Virus record (IMG/VR): IMGVR_UViG_3300049479_000137
Span: 1-20,141 of that record
Length of the DNA stretch: 20,141 nucleotides
Source: a virus
Direction: 5' to 3' (one strand)
Positions 13,649-20,141 of this stretch are shown here, in pieces. Each line of letters begins with the position of its first letter. Position 1 is the first letter of the stretch. The position numbers were made by a program, and so were the translations under genes. The notes under the pieces are model-generated. The model was not told the DNA's origin. It was given only the letters and a program-made list of their open reading frames with translations, and ran no database searches.

Positions 13649-14836
13649 ATGAGTGATGCAATGAAGCTTGTCGGCAGGGCTACTGCCGAACAGAATCGCA
13701 AGACGATCTCCTCGCGGCTCTGGAAGTCGGAAGACGAAAGGGATCTTGTTGAGTCCATGAAGCGTCGGTTTGGCATCGATATCAAGGATGCCAAGTCCTT
13801 CCCGATCATGGAGTCGAACTTCTCTTGGAAGAAGGTCAAGCAGCAGCTCCGCGAAGCGGATTCTGCCAGCTCCTTCAACCAGGTTCTCCGCGCGGGAGTG
13901 CAGGCCGTTGTTAACAGCCTGTATGAGAGCGTGCCAACGACCTATGAGGACTGGACCCATGCGGTCGCTTCGAACAAGGACACGGAACTTTACGCTCCGC
14001 TCCATGGTCTGAAGTTCCCGAAGGAAGTGGGCCGTCAGGAGAAGTATCCCGAGGTTCGTGCTGCTGGCCTGGATCTGAAAATCCAGAACAAGAAGTACGG
14101 GACCATGTACCCGATCGAGAAGGAGCTTTTGGATGATGACCAGACTGGTCAGTTCCAAAAGCAAGCGGGCCTACTTGGCGAGTATGCCAAGCAGGTTCTC
14201 GAGGTTCTGTCGTATGCGAAGCTCGCCTCTGTGGCTGGCATGAAGTACGACGAACTCGAGATCCCGGTCACTGAGACCAAGCCTGCTGCGGAAACGACCT
14301 ACCCCTGGAACGCGACTGGGCTTGTCGGAGGCGGTAAGACCCGTCCTTCGGCTTACGCTGCGTTGAACCAGGCGAATATCCAGGCCGGATTGATTGCGCT
14401 GATGAATCAGCTCAATCTGCTCGGTCTCAAGATGTCGGTCGCTCCTGACCGGCTCCTGATCAGCCCGCACTATCGTTTTGATAGCGCGGTCCTTGCCCAT
14501 AGCTCGTACTACCCCTCGGGTGCTGCGGCTGCGGGTAACGTCGGCGGAGCGTTTGCGATCAACCCGCTTCAGGGTCTGTTCGACATCACTGTCAGCCGGT
14601 TCATGTTCGACAACAGCGGCAGCGTTAATGCTGACTCGAAAGCCTGGTACTTGGTTGACTCCAAGAAGCCGTGGTTCATCGTGCAGGTACGCGAGGCGGC
14701 GGTTGTGGAACAGGAAAACCCGATGTCTGGTGAGAGCTTCTCCGCAGACATCTATCGTTTTAAGGTCAGAACCCGCGCCAACGCGGACTTCATTGACCCG
14801 CGATTTGCGTGGCAGGGCTCTGACGGCAGCGTCTAA
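13649..14836 (+). CDS. Major capsid protein (HK97-type fold expected)
   Basis: This 395-residue protein is the expected major capsid subunit. It follows the protease/scaffold and decoration genes, has AAGGAG seven bases before the ATG and is followed by a terminator. The N-terminal ~90 residues are charged and helical (a delta-like domain that the protease may remove). The rest shows capsid-like blocks: NSLYESVPTTYEDWTHAV, the E-loop-like KKYGTMYPIEKELLDDD, LNLLGLKMSVAPDRLLIS, NPLQGLFDITVSRFMFD and a final RANADFIDPRFAWQG. Arginine is CGN in 16 of 19 cases, against 10 of 28 in the portal, as expected for the most highly expressed gene adapting to host tRNAs. The fold is inferred; the family motif is not a named one. 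Confidence 0.9.
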   Translation: MSDAMKLVGRATAEQNRKTISSRLWKSEDERDLVESMKRRFGIDIKDAKSFPIMESNFSWKKVKQQLREADSASSFNQVLRAGVQAVVNSLYESVPTTYEDWTHAVASNKDTELYAPLHGLKFPKEVGRQEKYPEVRAAGLDLKIQNKKYGTMYPIEKELLDDDQTGQFQKQAGLLGEYAKQVLEVLSYAKLASVAGMKYDELEIPVTETKPAAETTYPWNATGLVGGGKTRPSAYAALNQANIQAGLIALMNQLNLLGLKMSVAPDRLLISPHYRFDSAVLAHSSYYPSGAAAAGNVGGAFAINPLQGLFDITVSRFMFDNSGSVNADSKAWYLVDSKKPWFIVQVREAAVVEQENPMSGESFSADIYRFKVRTRANADFIDPRFAWQGSDGSV

Positions 14837-14855
14837 GCCACGGATGGTATGACCT

Positions 14856-14893
14856 GGGGCGGCGTGTGAGCTTTGCACGTCGCCCCTTGTTTT
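14856..14893 (+). terminator. Intrinsic terminator after the major capsid gene
   Basis: Left arm GGGGCGGCGTG (14856-14866), nine-base loop, right arm CACGTCGCCCC (14876-14886), then TTGTTTT. The stem has 11 pairs with a single G-U wobble and is followed directly by the U-rich tail, 20 bases after the capsid stop codon. It should cap the abundant capsid transcript while letting some polymerase read through to the tail genes. Confidence 0.88.
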
Positions 14894-14907
14894 ACTGGAC
14901 AATTGAA

Positions 14908-15297
14908 ATGAACCACGCATACGCTAGGACCGTGGCAAAGAAAAAAAAGTTTGATCCGTTCGTTACCGATAACGACGTGAAGCTTGATCGTGCCAAGCCA
15001 GTTCAAAGATTCACGAGCGTAGCTGAGAAAGTGGCTCGCAGCTCGATCTACACGACGAACTGGTACTACCCAGGCAGTCAAAAGGATTTCCCGTATCATG
15101 AGAGACTTAAGAGGATCGACAGGTACTTCCCGTATGCGGAGGGCGGTCCGCTCCTTGTCGATGAGCCAATGGATGAAGCGGAACTGGCGCTATGCGAGCG
15201 TAAGCGGCCTAAGCTCAAAGAACGCGGGTTTAGATACGTCATCCTTGGGCTTGGATCGACCTTTGAAGACGCACTCTTCCAGCTTGGAGAACTATAA
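14908..15297 (+). CDS. Hypothetical head-completion region protein (129 aa)
   Basis: The frame is open from a GTG at 14866, but that codon lies inside the terminator stem, so the ATG at 14908 is taken as the start; its ribosome site is weak. The product is basic at the N-terminus (TVAKKKKFDPF) and contains TNWYYPGSQKDFPYHERLKR and IDRYFPYAEGGPLLVDEP, then a short helical C-terminal part. No family is recognised. Its place between the capsid and the connector genes is where phages encode small head-completion or capsid-accessory proteins. The stop is directly followed by the next ATG (TAAATG), so translation is coupled. Confidence 0.7.
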   Translation: MNHAYARTVAKKKKFDPFVTDNDVKLDRAKPVQRFTSVAEKVARSSIYTTNWYYPGSQKDFPYHERLKRIDRYFPYAEGGPLLVDEPMDEAELALCERKRPKLKERGFRYVILGLGSTFEDALFQLGEL

Positions 15298-15957
15298 ATG
15301 GCGACCTGGACAACTGCCGTCGCTGATCTGAGGACGAAGCTTTCAGACGGACCTACAGATAAGCTGATGGCCTTCAAGCGTGTGTTTGGTAAGATCGACG
15401 GGACGAACACGCTTTTCAAGACATTCGAGTTCAGGAGACTGACGAATTTCACTACGGCAACAAGTCCCTTGGGGCTGTATGTGGATGGTGCCCTTACGCC
15501 TGCTGCTGCGGCTGATGACATTTCTACTGGTTATTTCACGGTAGCCTCTGCCCCTTCTGACGGTTCTGTACTCGAGGCGACCTACTACATTCAGTGGTTT
15601 CTGGATGCGGAGCTCGATGTGTTTCTCAAAACCTCGGCTCAGTGGATCCTCGGAGCAGACGACCCGGCTAACATCCCTGAAGGGCTAAGGCCGTCTGCGC
15701 TATCCTACTCTGCGGCTGAAGCTTACCAGAAGCTTGCCCTTCGTTGGGTGCAGAGGCAGAGCGAGACCTACCGGATGGAGGACGCTCCAGATCCGAAGAA
15801 TAGGGACATCGCAAAGCAGTATCAGGACGCCGCTGATGCTTTGAGAAAAACCGCTCTTGAGCAGCGGAACGACTACTACAGCAGGAAGGGCCAAGCCCTT
15901 GCTCCTACGTTTGGTATGGTCAGAGGGAACGTCAAGGACGTGCCGCCTAATCGATGA
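15298..15957 (+). CDS. Head-tail connector (adaptor) protein
   Basis: This 219-residue protein appears to be the adaptor that docks under the portal (lambda gpW/HK97 gp6-like role). It has a helical N-terminal start (TTAVADLRTKLSD). This is followed by an inserted beta domain (about residues 28-95: GKIDGTNTLFKTFEFRR, YVDGALTPAAAADD, TGYFTVASAPSDGS, ATYYIQWF). Then come the helices DAELDVFLKTSAQWILG and SALSYSAAEAYQKLALRW, which match the small helical adaptor layout. The gene follows the capsid region and precedes the tail-completion genes, the standard order. The ATG follows the previous stop directly, and the stop overlaps the next start by four bases. Confidence 0.72.
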   Translation: MATWTTAVADLRTKLSDGPTDKLMAFKRVFGKIDGTNTLFKTFEFRRLTNFTTATSPLGLYVDGALTPAAAADDISTGYFTVASAPSDGSVLEATYYIQWFLDAELDVFLKTSAQWILGADDPANIPEGLRPSALSYSAAEAYQKLALRWVQRQSETYRMEDAPDPKNRDIAKQYQDAADALRKTALEQRNDYYSRKGQALAPTFGMVRGNVKDVPPNR

Positions 15958-16448
15958 AAGCCACAATGAAAAAGGTTCATGACGGAGTGGGCAAGGAGAT
16001 TGACTCCATGTTCAACCGCGTGAAGCTGATCGACGGGTGGCTAAACCGAGTAGCTTACCCGGCTTATCAGACATACCAGATTGAAAGGATCGAGAAAAAG
16101 AACCCGAGAAATGGTGGGTGGGCTCCTCTCAATCCAGTCTACGCCAAGAGGAAGCTAACGAAGTACGCCAGCGCACCGGGCGGTGGGAGATTCATCGGTG
16201 TGGCGACTGGCAAGCTTGCCGGTAGCCTTGTCGGCAAGAGTTCCGAAGCCCCTGAGTTTGTTCCATCGAAATTCTCAGGGCATAGAAAGATCGTGTCAGG
16301 CGGTAGGCTTACAATCGCCACGACTGTGGAATATGCCAGGTACTTCGATGAGAACAGAACGATCACGAAGTTTGCCCCTGAGTTCTACGCTGCGTTAAAG
16401 CGTAAGCTTTCGTCCTATCTCCAGGGCAAAGGTCTAAGAGGCGTCTGA
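15954..16448 (+). CDS. Tail completion / virion morphogenesis protein (HK97 gp10-like)
   Basis: This 164-residue basic protein has the pattern of phage neck/tail-completion proteins: long N-terminal helices (VHDGVGKEIDSMFNRVKLID), then WAPLNPVYAKRKLTKYAS, then FIGVATGKLAGSLVG, and a late VEYARYFDENRTITKFAPEF. The W-x-PL-x-Y-x-x-K and TG-x-L-x-x-S-L motifs and the closing VxYAxxxxxG/E-like block are those of Mu gpG/HK97 gp10-type proteins, which help join the tail to the head. The ATG overlaps the upstream stop, and the stop overlaps the next ATG. Confidence 0.8.
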   Translation: MKATMKKVHDGVGKEIDSMFNRVKLIDGWLNRVAYPAYQTYQIERIEKKNPRNGGWAPLNPVYAKRKLTKYASAPGGGRFIGVATGKLAGSLVGKSSEAPEFVPSKFSGHRKIVSGGRLTIATTVEYARYFDENRTITKFAPEFYAALKRKLSSYLQGKGLRGV

Positions 16449-16957
16449 TGGCAAGGAACCTATTTGAGATTGCCTCCGAGCTCATAAGGGACAGGATCAA
16501 GGCTCAGATCCCATCGGCTCTTGCATCTATCAGGACTGATCGGGCTGACTCGATGGTCACAACCGAGCCTCCGGTTAACTACTTCTTCAGTGAACAGCCA
16601 GCAGGCTTCAGAGCCCCTTCGGTGTTCATCATCACAGAGGGCGGAGATTTCAACCTGACTACGAAGGCCGCGAACCACATAAACGCCTTGATCCGTATGA
16701 ACGTAAGCGTCGTGGTTGAGGACAGGGACACTTTCCGTCTAACCTATAAGTCATGGCGGTATCAGGCCGCTCTCCATCAGGTATTGGCCCAGGAGAGTTT
16801 GACTTCGGTGGATGGTGCGGTAACACTCAAAGTGAAAATTGCAAGCGCGTCGTTCTCGCCAGTGTATACGAACGCTCAGGCTGACGATGATCCACAAGGG
16901 ACCTTTCGAAAGGAAGTGGTCCTTGGCCTAGAGATCGAGCATTACGAGCAGCTATAA
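16448..16957 (+). CDS. Probable tail terminator protein
   Basis: This 169-residue alpha/beta protein starts with a helix (LFEIASELIRDRIKAQIPSAL), followed by strands NYFFSEQPAGFRAPSVFIIT and HINALIRMNVSVVVEDRD, a helix WRYQAALHQVLAQES, then a long hairpin (VTLKVKIASASFSPVYT) and a final FRKEVVLGLEIEHYEQL. This order, the size and the position just before the tail-tube gene match tail terminator proteins (lambda gpU-like), which cap the finished tube and join it to the head. No signature motif is conserved enough to be certain. The start overlaps the previous stop. Confidence 0.68.
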   Translation: MARNLFEIASELIRDRIKAQIPSALASIRTDRADSMVTTEPPVNYFFSEQPAGFRAPSVFIITEGGDFNLTTKAANHINALIRMNVSVVVEDRDTFRLTYKSWRYQAALHQVLAQESLTSVDGAVTLKVKIASASFSPVYTNAQADDDPQGTFRKEVVLGLEIEHYEQL

Positions 16958-16979
16958 AATTTCGCGAAGGAGCTAAAAG

Positions 16980-17816
16980 ATGCCTACAAGTTCAGCGGTC
17001 GTAACTACAAGCAGGATGGAGCTGACGCCGATGCGCGTCAACTTCAACGGGGTTGATCTTGGCGGTACGCTTGGAAACGTAGTCGTTTCGGCGAAATACT
17101 CCAAGGCTGAGATCAAGTCGGATCAGTCTGGCGAGACGGTCCGGGATCGAAGGACTACCGGGGTTGAGATCACGGTCACTACCGAGATCGCTGAGATCCA
17201 GCTCAAGGACAACTGGAAGGTTGTTTTCCCGCACGCGAACCTTGTGACCTCCGGGCTGAACAAGATGATCTACTGGACGCAGTCGGTTGGGGATTCTGAC
17301 CTGGCTCGGTCGGCTATCCTGATCCTGCATCCGCTTTCGAAGGCTGACGCGGATCTTTCCGGTGACTACAAATTTTTCAAGGCGTGCTCGATCGCTGAGT
17401 CTGAGATCACCTATGGTCCTGGGGACCAGGCCAGGCTCAAGATCGTGTGGAACATCCTCCCGGATGACTCTGTCAATCCGGAGAGGTTCATGATCCACGG
17501 TGACCCGACGATTGGTCTTGTGGCTGCTTCCGCTGCCGCTCCTGTGTACGTTGGAACCGGCAACGGCACTCTGACTGGTGTCAGCGTGTTCAGCGGTTTC
17601 ACGAAGACCGAGACGATCACTGCCACTGCGATTCACTCGGCTCTGAACGATGGTATCTTCCAGGTCTCTGGATCTCTCTCTGGTCCGCTTGGCAACGCCA
17701 CGGTCGGGGTGGGGTTCAGCTCCCCGGTGATTGCGTTTACGATCAACGATGGCTCTACGGACTTTGTGATCGGAGACCAGTTCACTATCGCAACCACGGC
17801 AGCGAACTACGTCTAA
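16980..17816 (+). CDS. Major tail tube protein with additional C-terminal beta domain
   Basis: This 278-residue protein is placed immediately before the frameshifting chaperones and has AAGGAG seven bases before its ATG, both typical of the major tail protein. Residues ~15-185 form the tube domain (VNFNGVDLGGTLGNVVVS, KSDQSGETVRDRRTTGVEIT, KVVFPHANLVTSG, and DQARLKIVWNILPD). Residues ~189-278 are a separate Gly/Thr/Ser-rich module with GTGNGTLTGV, DGIFQVSGSLSGPLG, ATVGVGFSSPVIAFTINDG and FVIGDQFTIAT. This resembles a beta-sandwich repeat attached to other phage structural proteins (from memory). It would project from the tail surface, much as the Ig-like domain of lambda gpV does. No sheath gene accompanies it. 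Confidence 0.82.
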   Translation: MPTSSAVVTTSRMELTPMRVNFNGVDLGGTLGNVVVSAKYSKAEIKSDQSGETVRDRRTTGVEITVTTEIAEIQLKDNWKVVFPHANLVTSGLNKMIYWTQSVGDSDLARSAILILHPLSKADADLSGDYKFFKACSIAESEITYGPGDQARLKIVWNILPDDSVNPERFMIHGDPTIGLVAASAAAPVYVGTGNGTLTGVSVFSGFTKTETITATAIHSALNDGIFQVSGSLSGPLGNATVGVGFSSPVIAFTINDGSTDFVIGDQFTIATTAANYV

Positions 17817-17826
17817 GGGATAAGGG

Positions 17827-18219
17827 ATGGGCCTTTTCAATACGAAACCTGCTAGAGAGGCGGCAACGAAGAACGTCGTTGCTGATCTCGATAAGCTTAT
17901 CGCTGAGCCGGTGGCGTTTCGTTTCAATGGGAAGGCCCATCTCATCAAGCCGATCACTACCGCAGAGTTCTTCAAGATCACAAGCGAGCTAGCCAAGATG
18001 GACGCCCTTCGAAAGAAGGACACGATCGATAACGTGGAGCTTATCGATGCCTACGTCGGACTTTTGACGGCAGCGTGTGATACCCTGAAGCGAGAAGACA
18101 TCGAGAACATGACCCAGGCTCAGGTTGGAGCTCTCTTCCAGCTTGTGCTCGATTGCGTGACCGGCAGGTCTTTCGGCGCTTCTGAAGAAAAAAAAAACAC
18201 GAGTCTAGCGCATCACTAG
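17827..18219 (+). CDS. Tail assembly chaperone, short form (gpG-like)
   Basis: This 130-residue protein is read without frameshift. It contains an N-terminal strand region (EPVAFRFNGKAHLIKPITTAE) and helices (FFKITSELAKMDAL, IDAYVGLLTAACDTL), ending VTGRSFGASEEKKNTSLAHH. It lies between the tail tube and the tape-measure genes, where nearly all long-tailed phages encode two chaperones joined by a frameshift. These proteins coat the tape measure and recruit tube subunits but are absent from the virion. The start is preceded by the direct repeat TAAGGGA-TAAGGGA, which supplies AAGGG as a ribosome site. A ten-A run near the 3' end is the recoding site. Confidence 0.87.
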   Translation: MGLFNTKPAREAATKNVVADLDKLIAEPVAFRFNGKAHLIKPITTAEFFKITSELAKMDALRKKDTIDNVELIDAYVGLLTAACDTLKREDIENMTQAQVGALFQLVLDCVTGRSFGASEEKKNTSLAHH

Positions 18220-18542
18220 CCGACATAAGTATCAACGCGCCGATGTGGTGCGCTGAGGTTTGCAGGGCTTATGGTTGGCGCTTAGACTATGTGCTGTCTA
18301 TGCCAGCCACACAGTTTTTCGCCATGAGGAAAGCCGCTAGCATCATGCAGGCGCACGACAGGATGGCGCTTTGTGACATTGCAGCTATCCCCCTTTGCAA
18401 GCCCGAGTGGCATGAGAAGCTGAAGGAGAGCTACCGAAGAATAGCGGGCATGTTCGAAGAAGTTGAAACTGTCCCTGCCTTTGCAGCAGAATCCGACGAC
18501 GCTAAGTATGGCGTTATGAGCATGATAGCCAGGAGACATTGA
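17827..18542 (+). CDS. Tail assembly chaperone, -1 frameshift fusion (gpGT-like)
   Basis: A -1 shift at A AAA AAC (18192-18198) joins the first 124 codons, through Asn, to the overlapping frame starting with CAC at 18198, giving about 238 residues. The second frame is open from just after a TGA at 18183-18185 to 18540. It reads HESSASLADISINAP across the junction, then WCAEVCRAYGWRLDYVLSMP and a helical domain with MALCDIAAIPLCKPEWHEKL. The ATG at 18243 in the second frame lacks a ribosome site, so independent initiation is unlikely. The fusion part is the T-domain that binds tail-tube subunits in lambda gpGT. A minor fraction of ribosomes would be expected to make it. Confidence 0.85.
18192..18281 (+). 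promoter_or_regulatory. Programmed -1 ribosomal frameshift signal
   Basis: The slippery heptamer A AAA AAC occupies 18192-18198 in the correct phase, at the end of a ten-A run (18188-18197). After an eight-base spacer, AGCGCATCAC (18207-18216) pairs with GTGGTGCGCT (18245-18254): ten pairs with one G-U. Loop bases 18237-18244 can also pair with 18274-18281 (GCGCCGAT with GTTGGCGC; eight pairs, two of them G-U), which would make an H-type pseudoknot. Heptamer and frames are seen directly; the structures are hand-paired. Confidence 0.85.
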
Positions 18543-18543
18543 C

Positions 18544-20141
18544 GTGGCTGGCGAGGGAGAAACAACTCTATTTAAACTGGATCTTGACGCCAAGGAGTTC
18601 ACTCAGAAACTCTTGGAAGGAAAGAACCTGATTGTCTCCCTTGGGGATTCTAAAAATCTTGAGGGCTTGATCGGTGGTCTTACTAAGGTAACCGCTGCTG
18701 TTGCGGTCATCGGAGCTGCTGTCTACGCCTTGAAAGCCACGTTCGGCGCTGTATTCGAAGCCGAGGACATCAAGCAAGTAAACGTAGCCTTTGACAACCT
18801 AGCGAGGTCGGCTGGACTGGCCGGGGATGAGATCAAAGCAAGCCTGGCGAAGTCTTCCAAAGGACTCGTTGAAGATACTGCGCTATTGTCCGCCGCGAAT
18901 AGAGCGATTGTCGAGCTAGGATCTAACGCCAGTAAGCTCGGCGAGCTTATGAGTGTGGCTAGGGCTCAAACAGCACTATTCGGTGGCGACCTTCTAGGAA
19001 ATTTCGAATCTATCACTCACGCGATAGCTGCTGAGAATGTCCGTGGTTTGAAAAATCTTGGGATCATTATTGATCGTGGTCGTGCGTATAGGGAATATGC
19101 CAACTCCATTGGGACAACGGTCACCGCCCTTACTCAGCAAGAAAGACAACAGGCCCTTTTAGAAGCTGTTCTGAACAAGTCAAAAACTGCTCAGGATTCA
19201 GTAGGCGCAGGCGTTAAAGAAGCGACATACCTTTGGAAACAGCTTGGCGTCACGATGGCGCAAGTCAAAGAGACCGCGGTACTTGCTTTTGAAAAGGTAG
19301 CTGGTCCTGTAGTTAAAAACTACCTCTCCGGTATCTCGGAGATGGCGTCGAATCTTAAGAGATTCGTTATCTCAAAGTGGGGAGAAGGCGCAGAGAAAGC
19401 TACGGCTCAGTCTGAGAGACTTCGTGACAAGATCATGGAGATCAAGGGTGCCTTGATCGACATTGAGCAGGAACAGCTAAAGAGCAAGAAAACCGGCCTT
19501 GCTCTTGCTGATCAGGTTCTTCGTGTTGACCAGCTTAAGACGAAACTAAAAGAATACGAATCACAGCTAAAGTCGGTAGACGCAACAAAGACCGCCATAG
19601 AGGAGAAGGAAAAAGCCAAGCCCGCTCCTGCGGCTGTGGCTGACCCAGAGAAGGCACTCAAGAGACAACAGGCTGAGTTGAAGTTCAACAAGGATCTGAT
19701 GTCTCTGCGTGAGGCTAGAATTGCCTCGGAGATACAGGCCGCCAACACCATCGAAGCGGCTGAGTTTGGTCTCGGGGAGAAACGGGTACTGCTGAGGCAG
19801 CAAGCCGAGCAACGGATAGCCGAGATCAAGCTGCAAAGGCAGATGGGCGAGATCGCTACCGATCAACAGATGAATCTGATGATCGAGGAGATCGAAGCCA
19901 CGAAGTACGCAAGGCTTCAGGCCATGGAGCAGGAACTCTACAACCAGAGGGTCCGTGCTCTTGACCAGTATGTGATGGCCTCACAAACGGCATCAGATGG
20001 CGTGGCTAGGGCGTTTGAAGCCGGTAGCAGGAAAGCTGCTCTTGATCTGAAACAGTTTGGAACTCTCGGGAAGGCCACATACCAGTCTTTTCAGAATCAC
20101 GCTGTCAGTGCCTTCATGGCGATTGGTCAGGGTCAAAAGAC
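18544..20141 (+). CDS. Tail tape-measure protein, 3' end beyond window
   Basis: A GTG at 18544, eight bases after AGGAG (18531-18535), opens a frame that stays open for 532 codons to the window end, so the gene is incomplete. After a short N-terminal segment there is a hydrophobic stretch (about residues 45-65, VTAAVAVIGAAVYALKATFG) and a conserved tape-measure block: VNVAFDNLARSAGLAG, ANRAIVELGSNASKLGELMS, FESITHAIAAENVRGLKNLG and TALTQQERQQALLEAVLNKS. From about residue 290 it is dominated by Gln/Glu/Lys/Ala-rich coiled coil with a Pro/Ala break (AKPAPAAVADPEK). These proteins set tail length, fill the tube and help DNA enter the cell. Position directly after the frameshifting chaperones supports the call. 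The true length, and any C-terminal peptidase domain, cannot be seen. Confidence 0.92.
   Translation, partial: MAGEGETTLFKLDLDAKEFTQKLLEGKNLIVSLGDSKNLEGLIGGLTKVTAAVAVIGAAVYALKATFGAVFEAEDIKQVNVAFDNLARSAGLAGDEIKASLAKSSKGLVEDTALLSAANRAIVELGSNASKLGELMSVARAQTALFGGDLLGNFESITHAIAAENVRGLKNLGIIIDRGRAYREYANSIGTTVTALTQQERQQALLEAVLNKSKTAQDSVGAGVKEATYLWKQLGVTMAQVKETAVLAFEKVAGPVVKNYLSGISEMASNLKRFVISKWGEGAEKATAQSERLRDKIMEIKGALIDIEQEQLKSKKTGLALADQVLRVDQLKTKLKEYESQLKSVDATKTAIEEKEKAKPAPAAVADPEKALKRQQAELKFNKDLMSLREARIASEIQAANTIEAAEFGLGEKRVLLRQQAEQRIAEIKLQRQMGEIATDQQMNLMIEEIEATKYARLQAMEQELYNQRVRALDQYVMASQTASDGVARAFEAGSRKAALDLKQFGTLGKATYQSFQNHAVSAFMAIGQGQK

Noticed and set aside
13493-14164. Antisense frame of 223 codons over the decoration and capsid genes
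   Set aside because: It is opposite the two best-supported virion genes and shows no motif; it arises from the codon bias of the sense strand.
14938-14954. Second slippery-looking A AAA AAG heptamer near the start of the 14908 gene
   Set aside because: A -1 shift there meets a TGA after one codon, so no useful product would be made.
16992-18023. Long antisense reading frame (343 codons) over the tail-tube and chaperone genes, and a similar one at 8441-9247 over the MuF-like gene
   Set aside because: Their translations are Arg/Ser-rich shadows of clearly coding + strand genes, with no recognisable domain or ribosome site.
18243-18542. Second chaperone frame as an independent gene starting at ATG 18243
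   Set aside because: There is no ribosome site, the frame is open back to the slippery sequence, and the ATG falls within the predicted stimulatory structure.
1-20141. tRNA genes, CRISPR arrays, insertion sequences, integrase or attachment site
   Set aside because: Looked for by eye on both strands; no cloverleaf, spaced direct-repeat array, transposase, recombinase or terminal inverted repeats could be supported.

Overview
The window is a continuous piece of a tailed double-stranded DNA phage or prophage (class Caudoviricetes). Every convincing gene is on the + strand and the genes are packed end to end, with TAATG or ATGA overlaps or gaps of a few tens of bases. It carries most of the packaging, head, connector and early tail module. 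One tail-tube gene directly precedes the tail assembly chaperone and no sheath gene is seen, which points to a long non-contractile tail (siphovirus morphology). I saw no integrase, repressor, tRNA gene, CRISPR array or insertion sequence. The host cannot be named from the sequence. Shine-Dalgarno sites of the AAGGAG type, a classical GC-hairpin/U-tract terminator and medium GC content fit a bacterial host with ordinary signals. Arginine is mostly AGA/AGG outside the major capsid gene.

Layout. Positions 1-1822 hold accessory genes: the 3' part of a patatin-like phospholipase, two small unknown proteins (one cysteine-rich with a lipobox-like N-terminus), a VRR-NUC nuclease and a small four-CxxC zinc protein. 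Positions 1822-4510 hold five virion-like proteins, at least two of them clear tandem paralogs and likely decoration, fibre or adhesin components. At 4507-5049 is a permuted-papain-fold (YiiX/NlpC-P60-like) peptidase. Positions 5067-7209 are the packaging genes: an inverted repeat, a small-terminase-like HTH protein, an HNH homing endonuclease overlapping both neighbours, and the large terminase. An HTH-metallophosphoesterase (7241-8179), a MuF-like minor head protein (8220-9299) and the portal (9284-10975) follow. After a 127-aa unknown come a maturation protease fused to an acidic scaffold (11342-13132), a decoration protein (13149-13637) and the major capsid protein (13649-14836), which is followed by an intrinsic terminator. 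Positions 14908-16957 hold connector and tail-completion proteins, 16980-17816 the tail tube, 17827-18542 the tail assembly chaperones joined by a -1 frameshift, and 18544 to the window end the tape-measure protein.

How it works together. Terminase packs DNA through the portal into a prohead built on a scaffold that the fused protease later removes. Two recoding devices set protein ratios. One is a predicted in-frame internal start that would make free scaffold from the protease gene (a lambda C/Nu3-like arrangement). The other is a canonical A AAA AAC -1 frameshift with a stem-loop 8 nt downstream that makes a minor chaperone fusion. The most notable items for follow-up are these two, the HNH insertion that seems to have rewritten the end of terS and the start of terL, the tandem virion paralogs upstream of terS, and an additional beta domain on the tail-tube protein.
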